The notes under the pieces were generated by a model. The model saw only the letters and a list, made by a program, of their open reading frames with translations. It ran no database searches and had not been told where the DNA came from. From assembly GCA_959347315.1 (NCBI GenBank), contig OY365818.1, positions 364,367 to 428,366 of the forward strand: DNA of 64,000 bases, given 5' to 3'. A program made the translations under genes and the position numbers. The DNA is from Bimastos eiseni (lineage: Eukaryota; Annelida; Clitellata; Crassiclitellata; Lumbricidae). Shown here piece by piece: positions 13,056-24,082 of this stretch. Position 1 is the first letter of the stretch; each line of letters starts with the position of its first letter.

Positions 13056-14120
13056 TTAGTATTTAATAATGTTTCCTTTACTCTTTATTACAGCCTCAAG
13101 TCGATTAGGCATCGAGCCGATTAGATTTTTCAGAGTTGTCAGAGGTATCGATGTCCATGCCTTACGAAGCCGACGTTTTAAGGTGTTCAATGTCTGGGGT
13201 TCGGGATCGGCATAAACAGTTGCCGCCATAATACTCCAAACATTTTCTGTTGGTGACAAATCCGGCGAATTAGGTGGCCAGTCCCCCGGTGAGATGTATC
13301 CAGTGATAGTTTTGTTCAACCATTCGACCGAGACCTTTGATGTGTGTGCACGTGTACCGTCTTGTTGAAATAATCCTTCGCCGTTATTATGAAACATTTT
13401 TGTGGCTGTTAACTGAGCGCAGACTGCAGTTCGCTGGAATGCGGGTTTGACCTCTTTCTCCAGTATCTCATTAATGTAATAACTCAAAGTGATTGAAGTT
13501 TTATTTTGAATGATATGAAGTTTTGTTAATCCAAGAGATGTCATGCCTCCCCACACCAGAACTGAGGGACTGAACTTCATCTGTGGAGCGCGCGGAACAG
13601 AACTTTCTTGTGATACCCACACAACGTAGTTCTTACTGTTAGGTACGTGGTAGAGTTTGAAGGGCGATTCATCACTGAACATAACACGCGACCAATCAAT
13701 ATCCTTAAACTTCTTCGCGAAGTTAACTCGGCGAACTTTGTAAGCATCAGTTAACTTTGGGACTTTTTGTCTCTTGAAACTCTTCCATTTCAGCGTCGTC
13801 TGCATATAACGCCTGATTGTCTCTTTGCTTCCAGCAAGGCGTTTGTCTTTTAACCGACGTTCTAATTTTCGCAAACTCTGTCCTCGCCTATATTTAGACT
13901 GTTTGATCAGTTTTTGAGCGGCAGCAGTCAGCACGGACTTTCTACCACCGTGATATCGATTCCGCAGCGTCTCGTATGGACTCTGCTTGTAGCTTTTGGC
14001 CCACTTGCTAATCCACGATTTAGAACGACCCAATTTCTTTCCTATAACACTGTAACTGTACTTTTCTTCCAATAATGTAATAGCTTGAGCCCTAATTTGC
14101 GATTCATTTAAGGCCGCCAT
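13056..14120 (-). CDS. Tc1/mariner-superfamily transposase, DD37E type
   Basis: A 354-residue transposase that would bind the element's inverted repeats in the nucleus, cut both strands and insert at TA. Residues about 7-43 look like a first paired-type helix-turn-helix (SYSVIGKKLGRSKSWISKW). A basic GGRK linker at 58-61 is in the place of the AT-hook-like GRPR motif. A second helix-turn-helix spans about 64-110. The catalytic triad is visible: D150 in MFSDES, D254 in FQQDGTRAHTS, and E292 in SPDLSPTENVW. Exactly 37 residues lie between D254 and E292, which makes this DD37E, not the classical DD34E of Tc1. VLVWGGM (188-194) is the conserved strand between the acidic residues. The start is the ATG at 14118-14120, with a purine at -3 and G at +4. 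Length fits the family (about 340-350) and no break is seen, so it could be functional. Confidence 0.95.
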   Translation of the reverse strand: MAALNESQIRAQAITLLEEKYSYSVIGKKLGRSKSWISKWAKSYKQSPYETLRNRYHGGRKSVLTAAAQKLIKQSKYRRGQSLRKLERRLKDKRLAGSKETIRRYMQTTLKWKSFKRQKVPKLTDAYKVRRVNFAKKFKDIDWSRVMFSDESPFKLYHVPNSKNYVVWVSQESSVPRAPQMKFSPSVLVWGGMTSLGLTKLHIIQNKTSITLSYYINEILEKEVKPAFQRTAVCAQLTATKMFHNNGEGLFQQDGTRAHTSKVSVEWLNKTITGYISPGDWPPNSPDLSPTENVWSIMAATVYADPEPQTLNTLKRRLRKAWTSIPLTTLKNLIGSMPNRLEAVIKSKGNIIKY

Positions 14121-14165
14121 TGCCTAATCGACGTATTCACTAGTCAATGATAATGCTGCTTGTTT

Positions 14166-14348
14166 ACGTTTGCTTGGCACGAATTTGATGACGTCACGGA
14201 TATTGGCGTTACAATTTTACTAAGTGAGCTAGTGATCTAATTTTTTCCCCTAACATTCTCATTTGAACAACCTATCCTCCAGTATACAACTTTCCATATT
14301 ATATTGTGTATAACATATATTTGTCTGCATTCAAAATTGTTCTCGACC
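14166..14348. repeat. Right terminal inverted repeat of the Tc1-like element
   Basis: Reverse complement of the left arm with about five or six differences. It is the arm closest to the transposase start, whose ATG lies 46 bp inside it, so it probably also carries the promoter. Confidence 0.95.
14189..14196. promoter_or_regulatory. TGACGTCA palindrome (CRE/ATF type) upstream of the transposase
   Basis: A perfect CREB/ATF-type octamer inside the right arm, about 70 bp upstream of the transposase ATG. The same octamer sits symmetrically in the left arm at 12951. Whether it acts as a promoter element is inference. Confidence 0.4.
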
Positions 14349-15157
14349 TATCGAGTCACCCTATACAAACGTTGGTGAATAGAATTCGGTCAATTTTTAA
14401 TATAGAGCAAAGGAGTTTCCGGTGCACGAGGGTTGTGATAACATGACTTAGAAGATTCCAACTAAAGCGATCGGCAACTGTAAATGCATTCTGATGTCTG
14501 TAGCATACGCTTCCCTTTCCCCCTTTCCCTTCCCTTTCTTCTTTCCCTTTCCCCTCCCATGCTTCTAACCTATCGCCCATTCCAAGTCAATTCGTTATTT
14601 TGATATTGAGCCCATGGTGAAACTGTGTTCTCATCTGATGTCTCTCAGATCAACCAACGTCGTTTCGAGACCAGCAAAGCCTCAAACGTTACTACATGCA
14701 CTCGTGTTCCATGAACAGAAGGTGGCGCTCTAGAGGAGCATCTGATGAAGCAGTAACTCGTCAATTTCGTCCAATTCCATCAACCACACTGTGAGCATCT
14801 TAATCGTTATCGGAGTACAATATCGACATTAAACTTAATAGACTGCTGCAATTCACTTTTCCTCGACCTATTTATATATTAATCACCCAAATAAACCGCC
14901 AAACAAGCATCCACACAAACTGCCTTATGAAGAGCTAATTTCCTATGAATTGACCTGACTGACCTATGACCTAATTGATCCCTTGGGCGCTGTTTGCCTT
15001 GTGATGCATAAGCCACGCCCTGATGATTGACGGACGGACTGCCTCCTAAGTGTTGACATTGACTGATATTATTATGCAGCAATTCATTCAATGGCCCACA
15101 TTATATAGCGCCTTTATTCACCTCGAGACGGAACGTTTCAGTTGCTGCGATGATTGA

Positions 15158-15178
15158 TGACGTCATGCCGCATGCGCC
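15158..15178. promoter_or_regulatory. CRE palindrome next to an NRF1-like GCATGCGC site
   Basis: TGACGTCA at 15158-15165 is followed by GCCGCATGCGCC at 15167-15178. This pair of promoter-type motifs stands in otherwise ordinary sequence. No first exon was recognised next to it. 14350-16200 has no gene I can support. Confidence 0.25.
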
Positions 15179-15480
15179 TTCTGCCCTCTGGTGTTCGGAG
15201 ACCAAATAAAGCGACAGAAGAGGGCGCAAACTGTCAACATGAGAAGACAACCAGTTCTGTGTCAAAGGTCGTGTCTATGGCAACCACAAGAAGTCGGTGT
15301 TCTGTGCCAAGGAATGTCAGTCGTTCGGTTACTGGTGAATTCAGATTCCTTGAGAAGCTGTCACTAGTCGATTTTTATGGTTTTGGCCAAAGATAGAACG
15401 AACAATTCATCGACCGTTTTCAACAATTGCACAGAAATCTTCTCTGCTTCTCTAATTCTTATTCCGTTCTTCTGGTTTGG

Positions 15481-15570
15481 CCCTGCCTTCCTTCTTTCCT
15501 TCCTTCCTTCCTTCCCTTCTTCCTCCTGTTCTTCCATCCTTCTTCCATCCATCCTTCCTTCTTTTCTTCC
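15481..15570. repeat. (CTTC)n tract
   Basis: Imperfect CTTC/CTTT tetramers with CATC interruptions. Confidence 0.85.
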
Positions 15571-16213
15571 GTCCGTTAGTTCTTTGAATGGCTGGTCTTC
15601 GTAGTTCTTTCTATGAACTCGACCGAAACTTCTTCTCTCTCCTGCATTTAATAATTAGACAATTAGACGATCTCTGCCCAAAAGAATACTCACACCGAGT
15701 CACACGGATAGCGTCAGCCGTCTCTCACCCTTCAATTGTTCTCTCATCGTTGTCTCCTTCCACAACAAGAAGAACAAGAAGAACAATTGGTCCATTAAGT
15801 CACCCGCCTTCTATTACTGTATCGTCCTCTTCCAGATTTGCCTCTAACCATAAATGACCCCAAACGCTGACCCTACACGTGATGGTTGTTCCAAGCGCCA
15901 TGCTTTGAAGGAGGGTCTGAGCCGGTCGTAGTCATCGGTCGAAGCAACGCAGGAGGACCAGCGGTCGGAGCAAGCCCGCCCCCCATTGTGAGCCCAGAGG
16001 GAAGGAAAGGACATCGAGGTCAAACTAAGCGACCGATCGAGTATTGAACGGAGCTCAAATAGAAGCAGAATAATATTCGATGGAAAAGAATGGAAAGTAA
16101 GACGTGTCTGGATTAAGTAAAAGGAAGGAAGACGGAGGAGTCCTTGCTCTGTGGCTCGGCTGCTCAGCAGGTCTGAGTGGAATTGATCGACTTCAACATA
16201 GAACACCATTGAC

Positions 16214-16437
16214 CGAATGCCCCGCCAGGTCCACTGCCAAGTCCACTGACCAGTTCACTGCCTAGTCCACTGACCAGTACACTGCACAGTCTAATGCCCA
16301 GTCCACTGATAAGTCCACTGCCAGGTCCATTGCCAGGTCAACTGACCAGTCCACTGCCCAGTCCACTGACCAGTCCACTGACCAGTCCACTGCCCAGTCC
16401 ACTGCCCAGTCCACTGCCCAGTCCACTATCCGATGTA
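16214..16437. repeat. 12-bp minisatellite, unit CCAGTCCACTGA/C
   Basis: About 18 copies of a 12-bp unit based on CAGTCCACTGAC. Because 12 is divisible by three, the minus strand stays open and reads as repeated Trp-(Ala/Ser)-Val-Asp. That frame has no splice signal or non-repeat coding context, so I treat it as a minisatellite, not a gene. Confidence 0.9.
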
Positions 16438-16484
16438 ATGGCCGGGTAACTGCTTCGTCCATTGCCTCATCTCTTTCTGCCTCT

Positions 16485-16646
16485 GTCTGTCTGTCTGTCT
16501 CATTCTGTTTATCTCCCTCTCACTCTCTCTGTGTCTCTTTTACTTTGTCTCTTCTTCTGCTTCTGCCTCTGTCTGCGAGTATGTATGTCCCTCTCTCTGT
16601 CTCTCCCTCTCACTCTCTTGGTCTCTCTCTGCCTCTGCCTTGCACA

Positions 16647-16708
<62 letters not shown>
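16485..16708. repeat. (CTGT)n and (CT)n tract
   Basis: Two (CTGT)n runs, one near 16485 and a longer pure one around 16648-16686, joined by CT-rich sequence. A further CT-rich stretch runs 16885-17030. Confidence 0.9.
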
Positions 16709-17489
16709 CTAGAGGCCATTGCCTAGCCATGCAATGCAGTCGTTGAGTTTTGCTGTTGGTTGAGATATAACGGACTCTGTTTTACTCGAAGAATTCGGTC
16801 GAAGAAGACGAAATAAGATTAGAACGAAAGGGCAACAATTCGTCGTCACAGTATCCCTTCATAACGCACAGCATCTCCGCTCATCTACCTCTCTCTCTCT
16901 CTTTCTCTGTCCCTGTGCCTGTCTCTACCTGTCCGTCTCGGTCTCTTTCTATTTCACTGTGCCTCTCTCTCTTTGTCCCTGTGTCTATCTATGTCTGTCT
17001 GTCTCGGTCTCTCTCTGCGTCCCTGTCCCTTAAATTGTTCAACCGCTTTTGCTGAAGCACAATGTCTCTGCGCATCGCGCGATGGAGAACCGTGTAGAGT
17101 AGGGGTACGATGAGCGACCGACCGACAGCCCTACCGACACCGATGACAGAACAGACGAAGATCAGGAGACCCCTCCCCTGGCAACAGCGGTGAGATCAGA
17201 GAAGACCGAGCCCTAGACCGATGAGGTTGAGACCGAGGACAAGAGCGCTGTTAAGACCCACCGTAGCCTCCGTCACCCGGTACCCACTGCCCCAAACACC
17301 CACCTCCCATCCATCGACTGAACGAGTGAGTGTGTGAAGTGGTGGTGATGATGACGGTGTTTATTGGGTGATTGAGAGGGGAAAGACTCGAAGACGAGGC
17401 ATCGTCGCTGCCATTATCTGCTTCTTTCTCGTTCAGTCGCCGCCGATCAGTTGAGCGGATGATCGCATCAGTACCACTCATCACACCCG

Positions 17490-17765
17490 CTCTTCTCTTC
17501 TCTCTTTTCATCTCTTCTCTTCTCTACCCTCTTCTCTCTTCTCTTCTCTCTTCTCTTCTCTCTTCTCATCTCTTCTCTTCTCCACTCTCTTCTCTCTTCT
17601 CTCTTCTCTCTTCCCTTCCTCTTCCCTCTTCTCTTCTCTCTTCTCATGTCTTCTCTTCTTTACCCTCTTCTCTCTTCCCTCTTCACTTCTCTCTTCTCTT
17701 CTCTTTTCTTTTCTTCTCTCTTCTCTTCTCTTCTCCTCTCTCTCTTCTTTTCTCTCTTCTCTCAC
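17490..17765. repeat. (TCTTC)n pentamer polypyrimidine array
   Basis: About 275 bp of TCTTC/TCTCTTC units. The Leu/Ser and Arg/Glu frames across it are repeat translations. Confidence 0.93.
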
Positions 17766-17847
17766 ACTCACGAACACCTCTTGCCACATCGTCTCCACAA
17801 CGCACATGGCAACGATAGATGGCACGCCCCACTTCATCACAATCTGC

Positions 17848-17848
<1 letters not shown>

Positions 17849-17894
<46 letters not shown>

Positions 17895-17990
17895 CCTCTC
17901 TCTGTCTGTCTGTCTGTCTCTCTATCTGTATATATATATACAGACAGAGCTCACTCACTCTCTTTTTCTCCCTATATATATATAATATAC
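17849..17990. repeat. (CT)n, (CTGT)n and (TA)n compound microsatellite
   Basis: Pure CT from about 17850, then CTGT, then TATATA runs at 17930-17940 and 17974-17990. A further short (CTGT)n lies at 18421-18442. Confidence 0.9.
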
Positions 17991-18240
17991 TTAACTGTAT
18001 AATTTATAGATAGGTAGGTAAATATTGAAGATGTTATTGGAGATATTAGTTATTCCAGATCTATGGTGACAACGATTTACGTTTTCCCTAGCACCGGAAT
18101 TTTAATCAGAATTCAATTCACATCGTCAGCTATCGCTCGATAATCACGTGACGTATCCGTCAATATTGATTGGTCAGGTAGATTGCACGTTGAAGGTAAG
18201 AATCAATTAATTAATTGTTATTGTAATTAGTAAATCTATA

Positions 18241-18246
18241 TTTAAT
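18241..18246 (-). terminator. Possible ATTAAA poly(A) signal of the protocadherin
   Basis: TTTAAT on the plus strand reads ATTAAA on the gene's strand, 275 bp beyond the TGA stop at 18521. This is the most common variant signal. I saw no canonical AATAAA nearer the stop. Confidence 0.35.
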
Positions 18247-18520
18247 GCAGAAAGTATAAAACGATGATTCAACAAACCCTGGTAAAAGAAGAAGTAGTTG
18301 ATGAGTGAAGACAGAGACATGAGATGAGGAAAGCTGAGTCTGGTCAAGTTTAGAGTCCAATGCCCGCCATCTTGACTCGGATAAACCCAACAGTTTAACA
18401 ATGACTCTGTCTCTGTCTTTCTGTATGTCTGTCTGTCTGTCTCTCTTTCTCTCTGTGTTTTTCTATCTCTAAAAGGCTGAACTTTCCGGCGATGAATAGA
18501 TGAAACAACGCAGGTCGGAC

Positions 18521-19468
18521 TCAGACGATGACATCAGGTCCAGCTATGCCAGAAGCGAATACAGATGCAGAGGCAGAGGCAGAAGATGAAGATGAGGAAG
18601 CGAGAGGGATGTTGGTAGGATGGGACCTGTCATAAGGACAGTCGTAAGAGGTCTTCAGTCTTCGCATTGTCTGTTCGGCATGACCAATCGGATGCTGCTG
18701 CTGCTGCTGCTGTTGGTGTTGAAGCATCTGCTGTCGACTGCCGCAGGTGTCTTCGGATGATGGAATAACTCCCGTCTGATGCAGTACCTCACGCTTCGTC
18801 GCTTGGTCTCCTCCGAGCGATGCCCCTCCTCCTCCTCCTCTTGTCGGCGGTACCTCTCCTTTCAACCCTCCGATGAAGAGGGGCGAAGAGCGCTGCTGCT
18901 GCCCGCATCCTCCTCCTCCTCTCCCTTCTGCTTCGCTTTTCAGGTATGAGTTGGAGAGTAGGCGGTCGATGTAGAAGCCGAGTTCAGAGGTCGATGAAGC
19001 AGCGGACGAGGCGGTCGTAGTCGCCTCTTTCAGATGTTGTTGCTTTCTATAGGGAAGGGTCCTACTCTGCCCCAGTATCCCCCTTGGAGCGCCTGAGTAA
19101 GGAGGGCGAAGAGGGGGTGAGCCTCTCGCATCAGACGGAAGTGACGTCGTAGCCCTTTCCTCAGGAGTAGGCACCAAGCCGTGAAAACGTACGATCGGAT
19201 GATGGCCCTGCCCTCCTCCTCCTCCTCCTCCTCCTGCTGTGGCACTGCAGTGTGAAGACTTGACGGGCTGCAGCCAGTAGGCCCCTCGAGGGGGTGGAGG
19301 TGGCGGAGGGATGCATCGCTCACGATTGTGCCTCACGTGACCCGCCTCTCCCTCTTCACTCGGGCCTCGACCGCTGTCAGTCACTGACCCCTCGACGGAG
19401 TCAACGCTCTCCTTCTCGACGTCAGCGCTCGCTTTGTGTCCTCCTTGGAGCAACGGAGCAGGTTGGAC
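18521..19468 (-). CDS. Protocadherin, 3' coding exon (cytoplasmic tail)
   Basis: Terminal coding exon of the protocadherin whose ectodomain lies at 29411-32068. A strong acceptor, CTTTTTCTTTTGCTGTCTAG, ends at 19469. The exon opens in phase 0 (VQPAPLLQGGHKAS...), matching the phase-0 donor upstream. It adds 315 residues. The acidic/serine motif SVTDSGRGPSEEGE (exon residues 28-41, about 914-927 of the full protein) resembles the conserved CM2-type motif in delta-protocadherin tails. The rest is low complexity: Pro8, Gly8, a glutamine run and a Ser/Ala run before the end. The last residues, GPDVIV, fit a class II PDZ ligand. I see no RVTF phosphatase-binding motif. Further small exons in the intron are possible. 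Joining to exon 1 is inference from splice phase and tail motif. Confidence 0.8.
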   Translation of the reverse strand, partial: VQPAPLLQGGHKASADVEKESVDSVEGSVTDSGRGPSEEGEAGHVRHNRERCIPPPPPPPRGAYWLQPVKSSHCSATAGGGGGGGGQGHHPIVRFHGLVPTPEERATTSLPSDARGSPPLRPPYSGAPRGILGQSRTLPYRKQQHLKEATTTASSAASSTSELGFYIDRLLSNSYLKSEAEGRGGGGCGQQQRSSPLFIGGLKGEVPPTRGGGGGASLGGDQATKREVLHQTGVIPSSEDTCGSRQQMLQHQQQQQQQHPIGHAEQTMRRLKTSYDCPYDRSHPTNIPLASSSSSSASASASVFASGIAGPDVIV

Positions 19469-20692
19469 CTAGACAGCAAAAGAAAAAGACCATGATTATA
19501 ATCACCATTCACCACAACATCATCATCACCACCATCGTCTCCATTCACCGCCACCAACACCAGCAGCAGCAGCTAAGGCTCGTCTGTGTGGATGCCGCAG
19601 TTCGTATTCTGTCGAGATCGATCAATCAATTGGTCGTTTAATAGACAAAAGATGGAAGAACGGACGGAACGATTTTCCAAGGATCGGTGTCGGGATCTGA
19701 CGATTTGCCGGCATCGATCGGGAAAACTTAGCGTCAGTTGTGCGCTATCGGGACGTCAGAGGAACGGAGATCAGGAAAGATGGATCTGAAGTCAACGCTG
19801 TTTCGGGAAAAGACGAACCACTCCTCCCATGTAGTCCGACGAAGAAATGATCGCAGCCGACTTGACAGAACATAATTGAATCTTCAGACTAAAGAGTGAT
19901 CGAGTGTATCGCAAACAACGGACCATTCTTGACCATGTCATCGCCCTCTTTCTTCGTCCCTCCCTCTCTCAACCCATTCCACTCCTCCTCATCCTCGTGC
20001 TCCTTCTTCTCCTTCGTCGCTATTGAAGGGCCGTGATATCGTCGGTCGCATTGTATATCACTCGATGATCGTGATTCGTGTTTGCTTCTAATGCCCTGTT
20101 GGACGCATATTCTCCGCCTGTCGCTCATCTCAAACCTAACTTAGGCAAATGACTGGACGAAGAATTCTACGAAGACCCTTTTGAATTGACCGCAGCTTCG
20201 CAAAGAGAAAGCGACACCGAGATTGTCTTTTTCCTCCATTTGCTCATTTAACTTTTGTATACGAAACGTTATTTCTTGTTGAATGTTTACACAGAGAGGA
20301 CATGAAAATACCTTCCATCGGATCTGACTATTCTTCAAACTATGGACTCTGAAGTGACCTTCTCAAGCACCGAAACACTGTTCTTTACCGTCTGATTGAG
20401 ATTGCCTCTGAGTAATCATATTGGAGAAATGGTAGACCCTATATAAGTGCCGTGAACGATCGAGCGAACGAACGAACGCAGACGATCTTTGAACCATTCG
20501 GATTTAATTGACGAGTTTATCTCAGTGAAAATTCGAAAGTAAAATTGACTCAATTGCCAAATGAACAAACCTTTGAAATGGAGCTAAACATAAATTTGTA
20601 CTGCTAATAGATTTAAAAGCATTTTAGATAAAACATTTTTAATAAACTCAGGAAGTCGACTCTTTTCTCTGCCCATGGATTTCGAGTGTTGC

Positions 20693-20943
<251 letters not shown>

Positions 20944-22306
20944 AGACGGCAATATTCGAATCTAACCGTCACGTTGGGAGCAATGTCGAATAAGATGATT
21001 GATACAAGCAACAGTTTAATAAGACGACATCTGGACTTCAGATATTGGATGATCAGACGAAAAGGAAAGTCGATCTTCTGAGTTGGTCTGATTTGAAAGG
21101 ATAGTTTCGTTTCGTTTCGATAGCCAATATCCATTATCTACATGAACAATTATTTCTAGGATTTCTGACGATCTACTACTACAAGCAGCTACCTCACGAT
21201 TGCTTCTGTTTATGACTAACGCTTGTAATTTGCCAGCAGTTAACTTTCAGACGCTTCAAACTGCTTTCTGTCATATATCGATGATTTTGGTGTAGTCTAA
21301 CTAACCTGTGATCACGCCCACATAGACATTAATTCCGTTGAAAAGTAATAAGGTGTGTGATTCCTACTCACACATGCGCTCTACACATATTCTTGTAATG
21401 AATGCATATGTTTAACCCAATCGGAATGATATTAATTGACTCATGAAAAAGGAGCGTCATTCCGAGACGTCACGAGACTCAGACAGTCCGAAGACCAATG
21501 AGAAATTCTCTTCAGCAGATAAGGTTTTAAAAATGGCATTCCACACGGCTTCCAATTAACCTGTATTCTGTCGGATGAACTCCAGCAATTGACCTTTTTC
21601 CTTCGACCGAATCCTATTATTAGATGGAGCAACGGAATCGCAAGCAAAACGACTGCCGGGACACAGGCGCATAAAACAGCCCCACATCTACACACACGCA
21701 CGCACAGACACGAAGATGTATACATGGAGAAATCTTCTCCTGCAGACTTAAACTACACAAGAAGAGAGCGAATGAAACCACGCGAGCAAATTCTTTTCCC
21801 TTTCTCTATCAGACCGACTTTAAAATTATAATTCTTCTTCGTATTCTACAGACCTACATATAAGATATAACGGATGAGAACACGAAACCAATCGAGAAGC
21901 CACAAAAGAGACGACTAGCCAAAGGTCACCGGTTTCAAGATGAGGTCATCATACACAAGAGGGCAATTATCTTGAAGGGTCATCATGCACTTGAGGTCCA
22001 TTGGTTGTTTTCCTGCATCAGTTCCAGCAGTCTCGCTCCATCACGTGACACAGTTTCAACTCTGCTCCACTTTCGTTCCCAGAGCCTTGCCAAACAATCG
22101 CGGAATCCAAAGCATCAAAAGCCCAAATTGAGAGTAACGGGTTATTATACCCCACGGCTTATTCACAAACAGCGGAAATACTACAAGTATTTGAACAGAA
22201 CTTTTATCAAATGTGAACCCAACGGAGATTAAAATGTTGATGTAAATTAACGAACGCCTTCAACGTTACTAGGCCCTGTATTTAATAAACCTAAATATTG
22301 GAGAAT

Positions 22307-22415
22307 TCCTCTGTGCAAGAGACGCAGAATTGTGGAATGGTTTGGATGGTAGTATTGTCTCAGTGGACAATAGCACATCTTTTAAGAGGAGGAAGATAGG
22401 AACATTAGACAATTA
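22307..22415 (+). pseudogene. LINE 3' fragment (same CR1-like family as 10089 and 44717)
   Basis: Plus-strand reading gives ELWNGLDGSIVS (22328-22363) and NSTSFKRRK (22370-22396). This matches the Trp-Asn-x-Leu ... Ser-Phe-Lys end of ORF2. TGGAATGGTTTG is shared exactly with the copy at 45356. About 80 bp further on, GTTATGTTA repeats (22485-22530) resemble the tail array at 10651. Confidence 0.5.
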
Positions 22416-24030
22416 GGCATGTTCCAGGTCAAACTGCGGGAGTTTTAACACATGTTAAATGCTTTTTGAATCACTTTAAGCTCCTGTTATGTTAAATTAA
22501 GTGATGTTATGTTATGGCATGTTATGTTACCACCGTCATTTCGAAACAGCATTGTGTCGTTTCAAGACGAACCTCCTAAGGCCATCTGGTGAGTGGACAG
22601 CCAAATCATTCGGCTGACCTTAACCAGCGAATCAGAAAAAGTCTGACAGAAACATAAGCCACTGAAGCTTTTCCCTGATTAAATATCGTTGTAATTGTAG
22701 AGTGCAAATCTGTTAATTTCAACAAGTACTACTCCTAACAATGAACAGTTAATTATATCCGCTTGTATTGTATACCTATAAGCCTAAGAAGTAGGAGACA
22801 CTTTGGGAACCGGGTGAATGGATTAGCAGTGCTGCCTGGCAGGAAGGGTAGTTGTTTAGCTCACGAGGCAATGAAAAGGCGATCTGTCCGATGTCTTTTA
22901 TTTACGACGACCATGTGATAATGTAGCGTCCTTGTGCAAACTAAGCGTACCTGTCGCAATGAATCTACCTCACGAACAACAGCAGCTGCACCTGTAATAA
23001 AGTTCCCTATTGACTGGAGATAGATCCAAAAGACAGCAACTGCTGGAGCCCTGCGCAGTTCGTGTCTTCTCCTGTCTTTCTTACTGATTTCTCTCCGCTT
23101 ACTTCTGTTGCTGAATCGGGTCGCGTGCGGAAGATGCGGTCAGTCAACGAAGCGGAAAGAACTGATGACCCTGCGCTTCACAGCGGAAGATCTTAACTCG
23201 ACGATCTGAATCCGAATGAGTCTGACTGCGTCTTGGCATCATGTGAGTTAGTGGGTGCGTGTAAGTGCGTCGTTAAGAGTGTCTTTGGTTTTTCTTGAGG
23301 CAAAATTAATTGTTCGAATCTACTTCTTTGAGTCTAAAGACCGGATCTGATGAAACGGTTGCCATTTCCACAAAAATACACCAATCAAGAAGACAATTAA
23401 TTTACGATGACGTAGAAGATATGACGCCGCTGGATATGTTTAAGGATATGTTTAAAATGGGTTAGCAACGACTGAGTAACAACCAGACAACAGACAGAAC
23501 AACCAGACAATGGGTTAGCAACCAAACAATAGATTAACAACCAGACAACGGGTAAGCAACCAGATAATGGGCCAGCAACCAGACAAAGATTTAACAACCA
23601 GAGACAACAGACGGCGTTGAATAATTATGTAAGACAGCCAACAGAATTCGATCTGTATCTTGTCAAAGACAGAGTACACTCTTCCAAATTCGTATTGAAA
23701 TAAAAGAACATTTTAATTTAAACAAAATTCTGATTATTTGGTTCCACTGACAGACAGACATCTTGTGTCAGTTGACTATTTTTAGTCACAAGGAAAATGC
23801 TGAGCAGTGACGGAGTTTCAGCTGCCAATAAATAAATTAAATCGAAGAATGGCAGCATAATGTGGCCACACGAGACATTTACTCTTGATAGACTCGACTT
23901 TGACTTCGTAATGAACTATAGGGTCTGAATAAAGAGACAATTGATACATAGGGTTACTTCTCCCGTCGTCGTCTTAGTCAACAGCTCAATTTAATATTAT
24001 GTGGCAAAGAGAGGAGGATGCGTTACTGAA

Positions 24031-24082
24031 CCAACAGAGGCAGAAGCAGAGGCAGAAGCAGAAGCAGAGGCAGAAGCAACAT
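24031..24082. repeat. AGGCAG/AAGCAG hexamer run
   Basis: About eight units of (A/G)AGGCAG-like hexamers. The Ala-Glu and Ser-Ala frames here are translations of the repeat. Confidence 0.75.

Larger units (their letters stand above)
12800..14348 (-). mobile_element. Complete Tc1/mariner-superfamily transposon (DD37E)
   Basis: A 1549 bp cut-and-paste DNA transposon. It has inverted repeats of about 182 bp (12800-12981 and 14166-14348), a TA dinucleotide at each edge (12798-12799 and 14349-14350) as expected of the target duplication, and one uninterrupted transposase on the minus strand. The two arms differ at only about five or six positions, and the reading frame has no stop or frameshift, so the insertion looks young. 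The flanks read ...CGA-TA and TA-TCG..., so the target was CGATATCG, or else the inverted repeats extend three bases further. Total length is typical of Tc1-type elements. Confidence 0.95.

Noticed and set aside
17372..17849. Leu/Ser plus frame and Arg/Glu minus frame of 110-150 codons
   Set aside because: Translations of the TCTTC pentamer array.
22800..22870. tRNA-like stretch GTGAATGGATTAGCAGTGC
   Set aside because: Lacks a convincing B box downstream.
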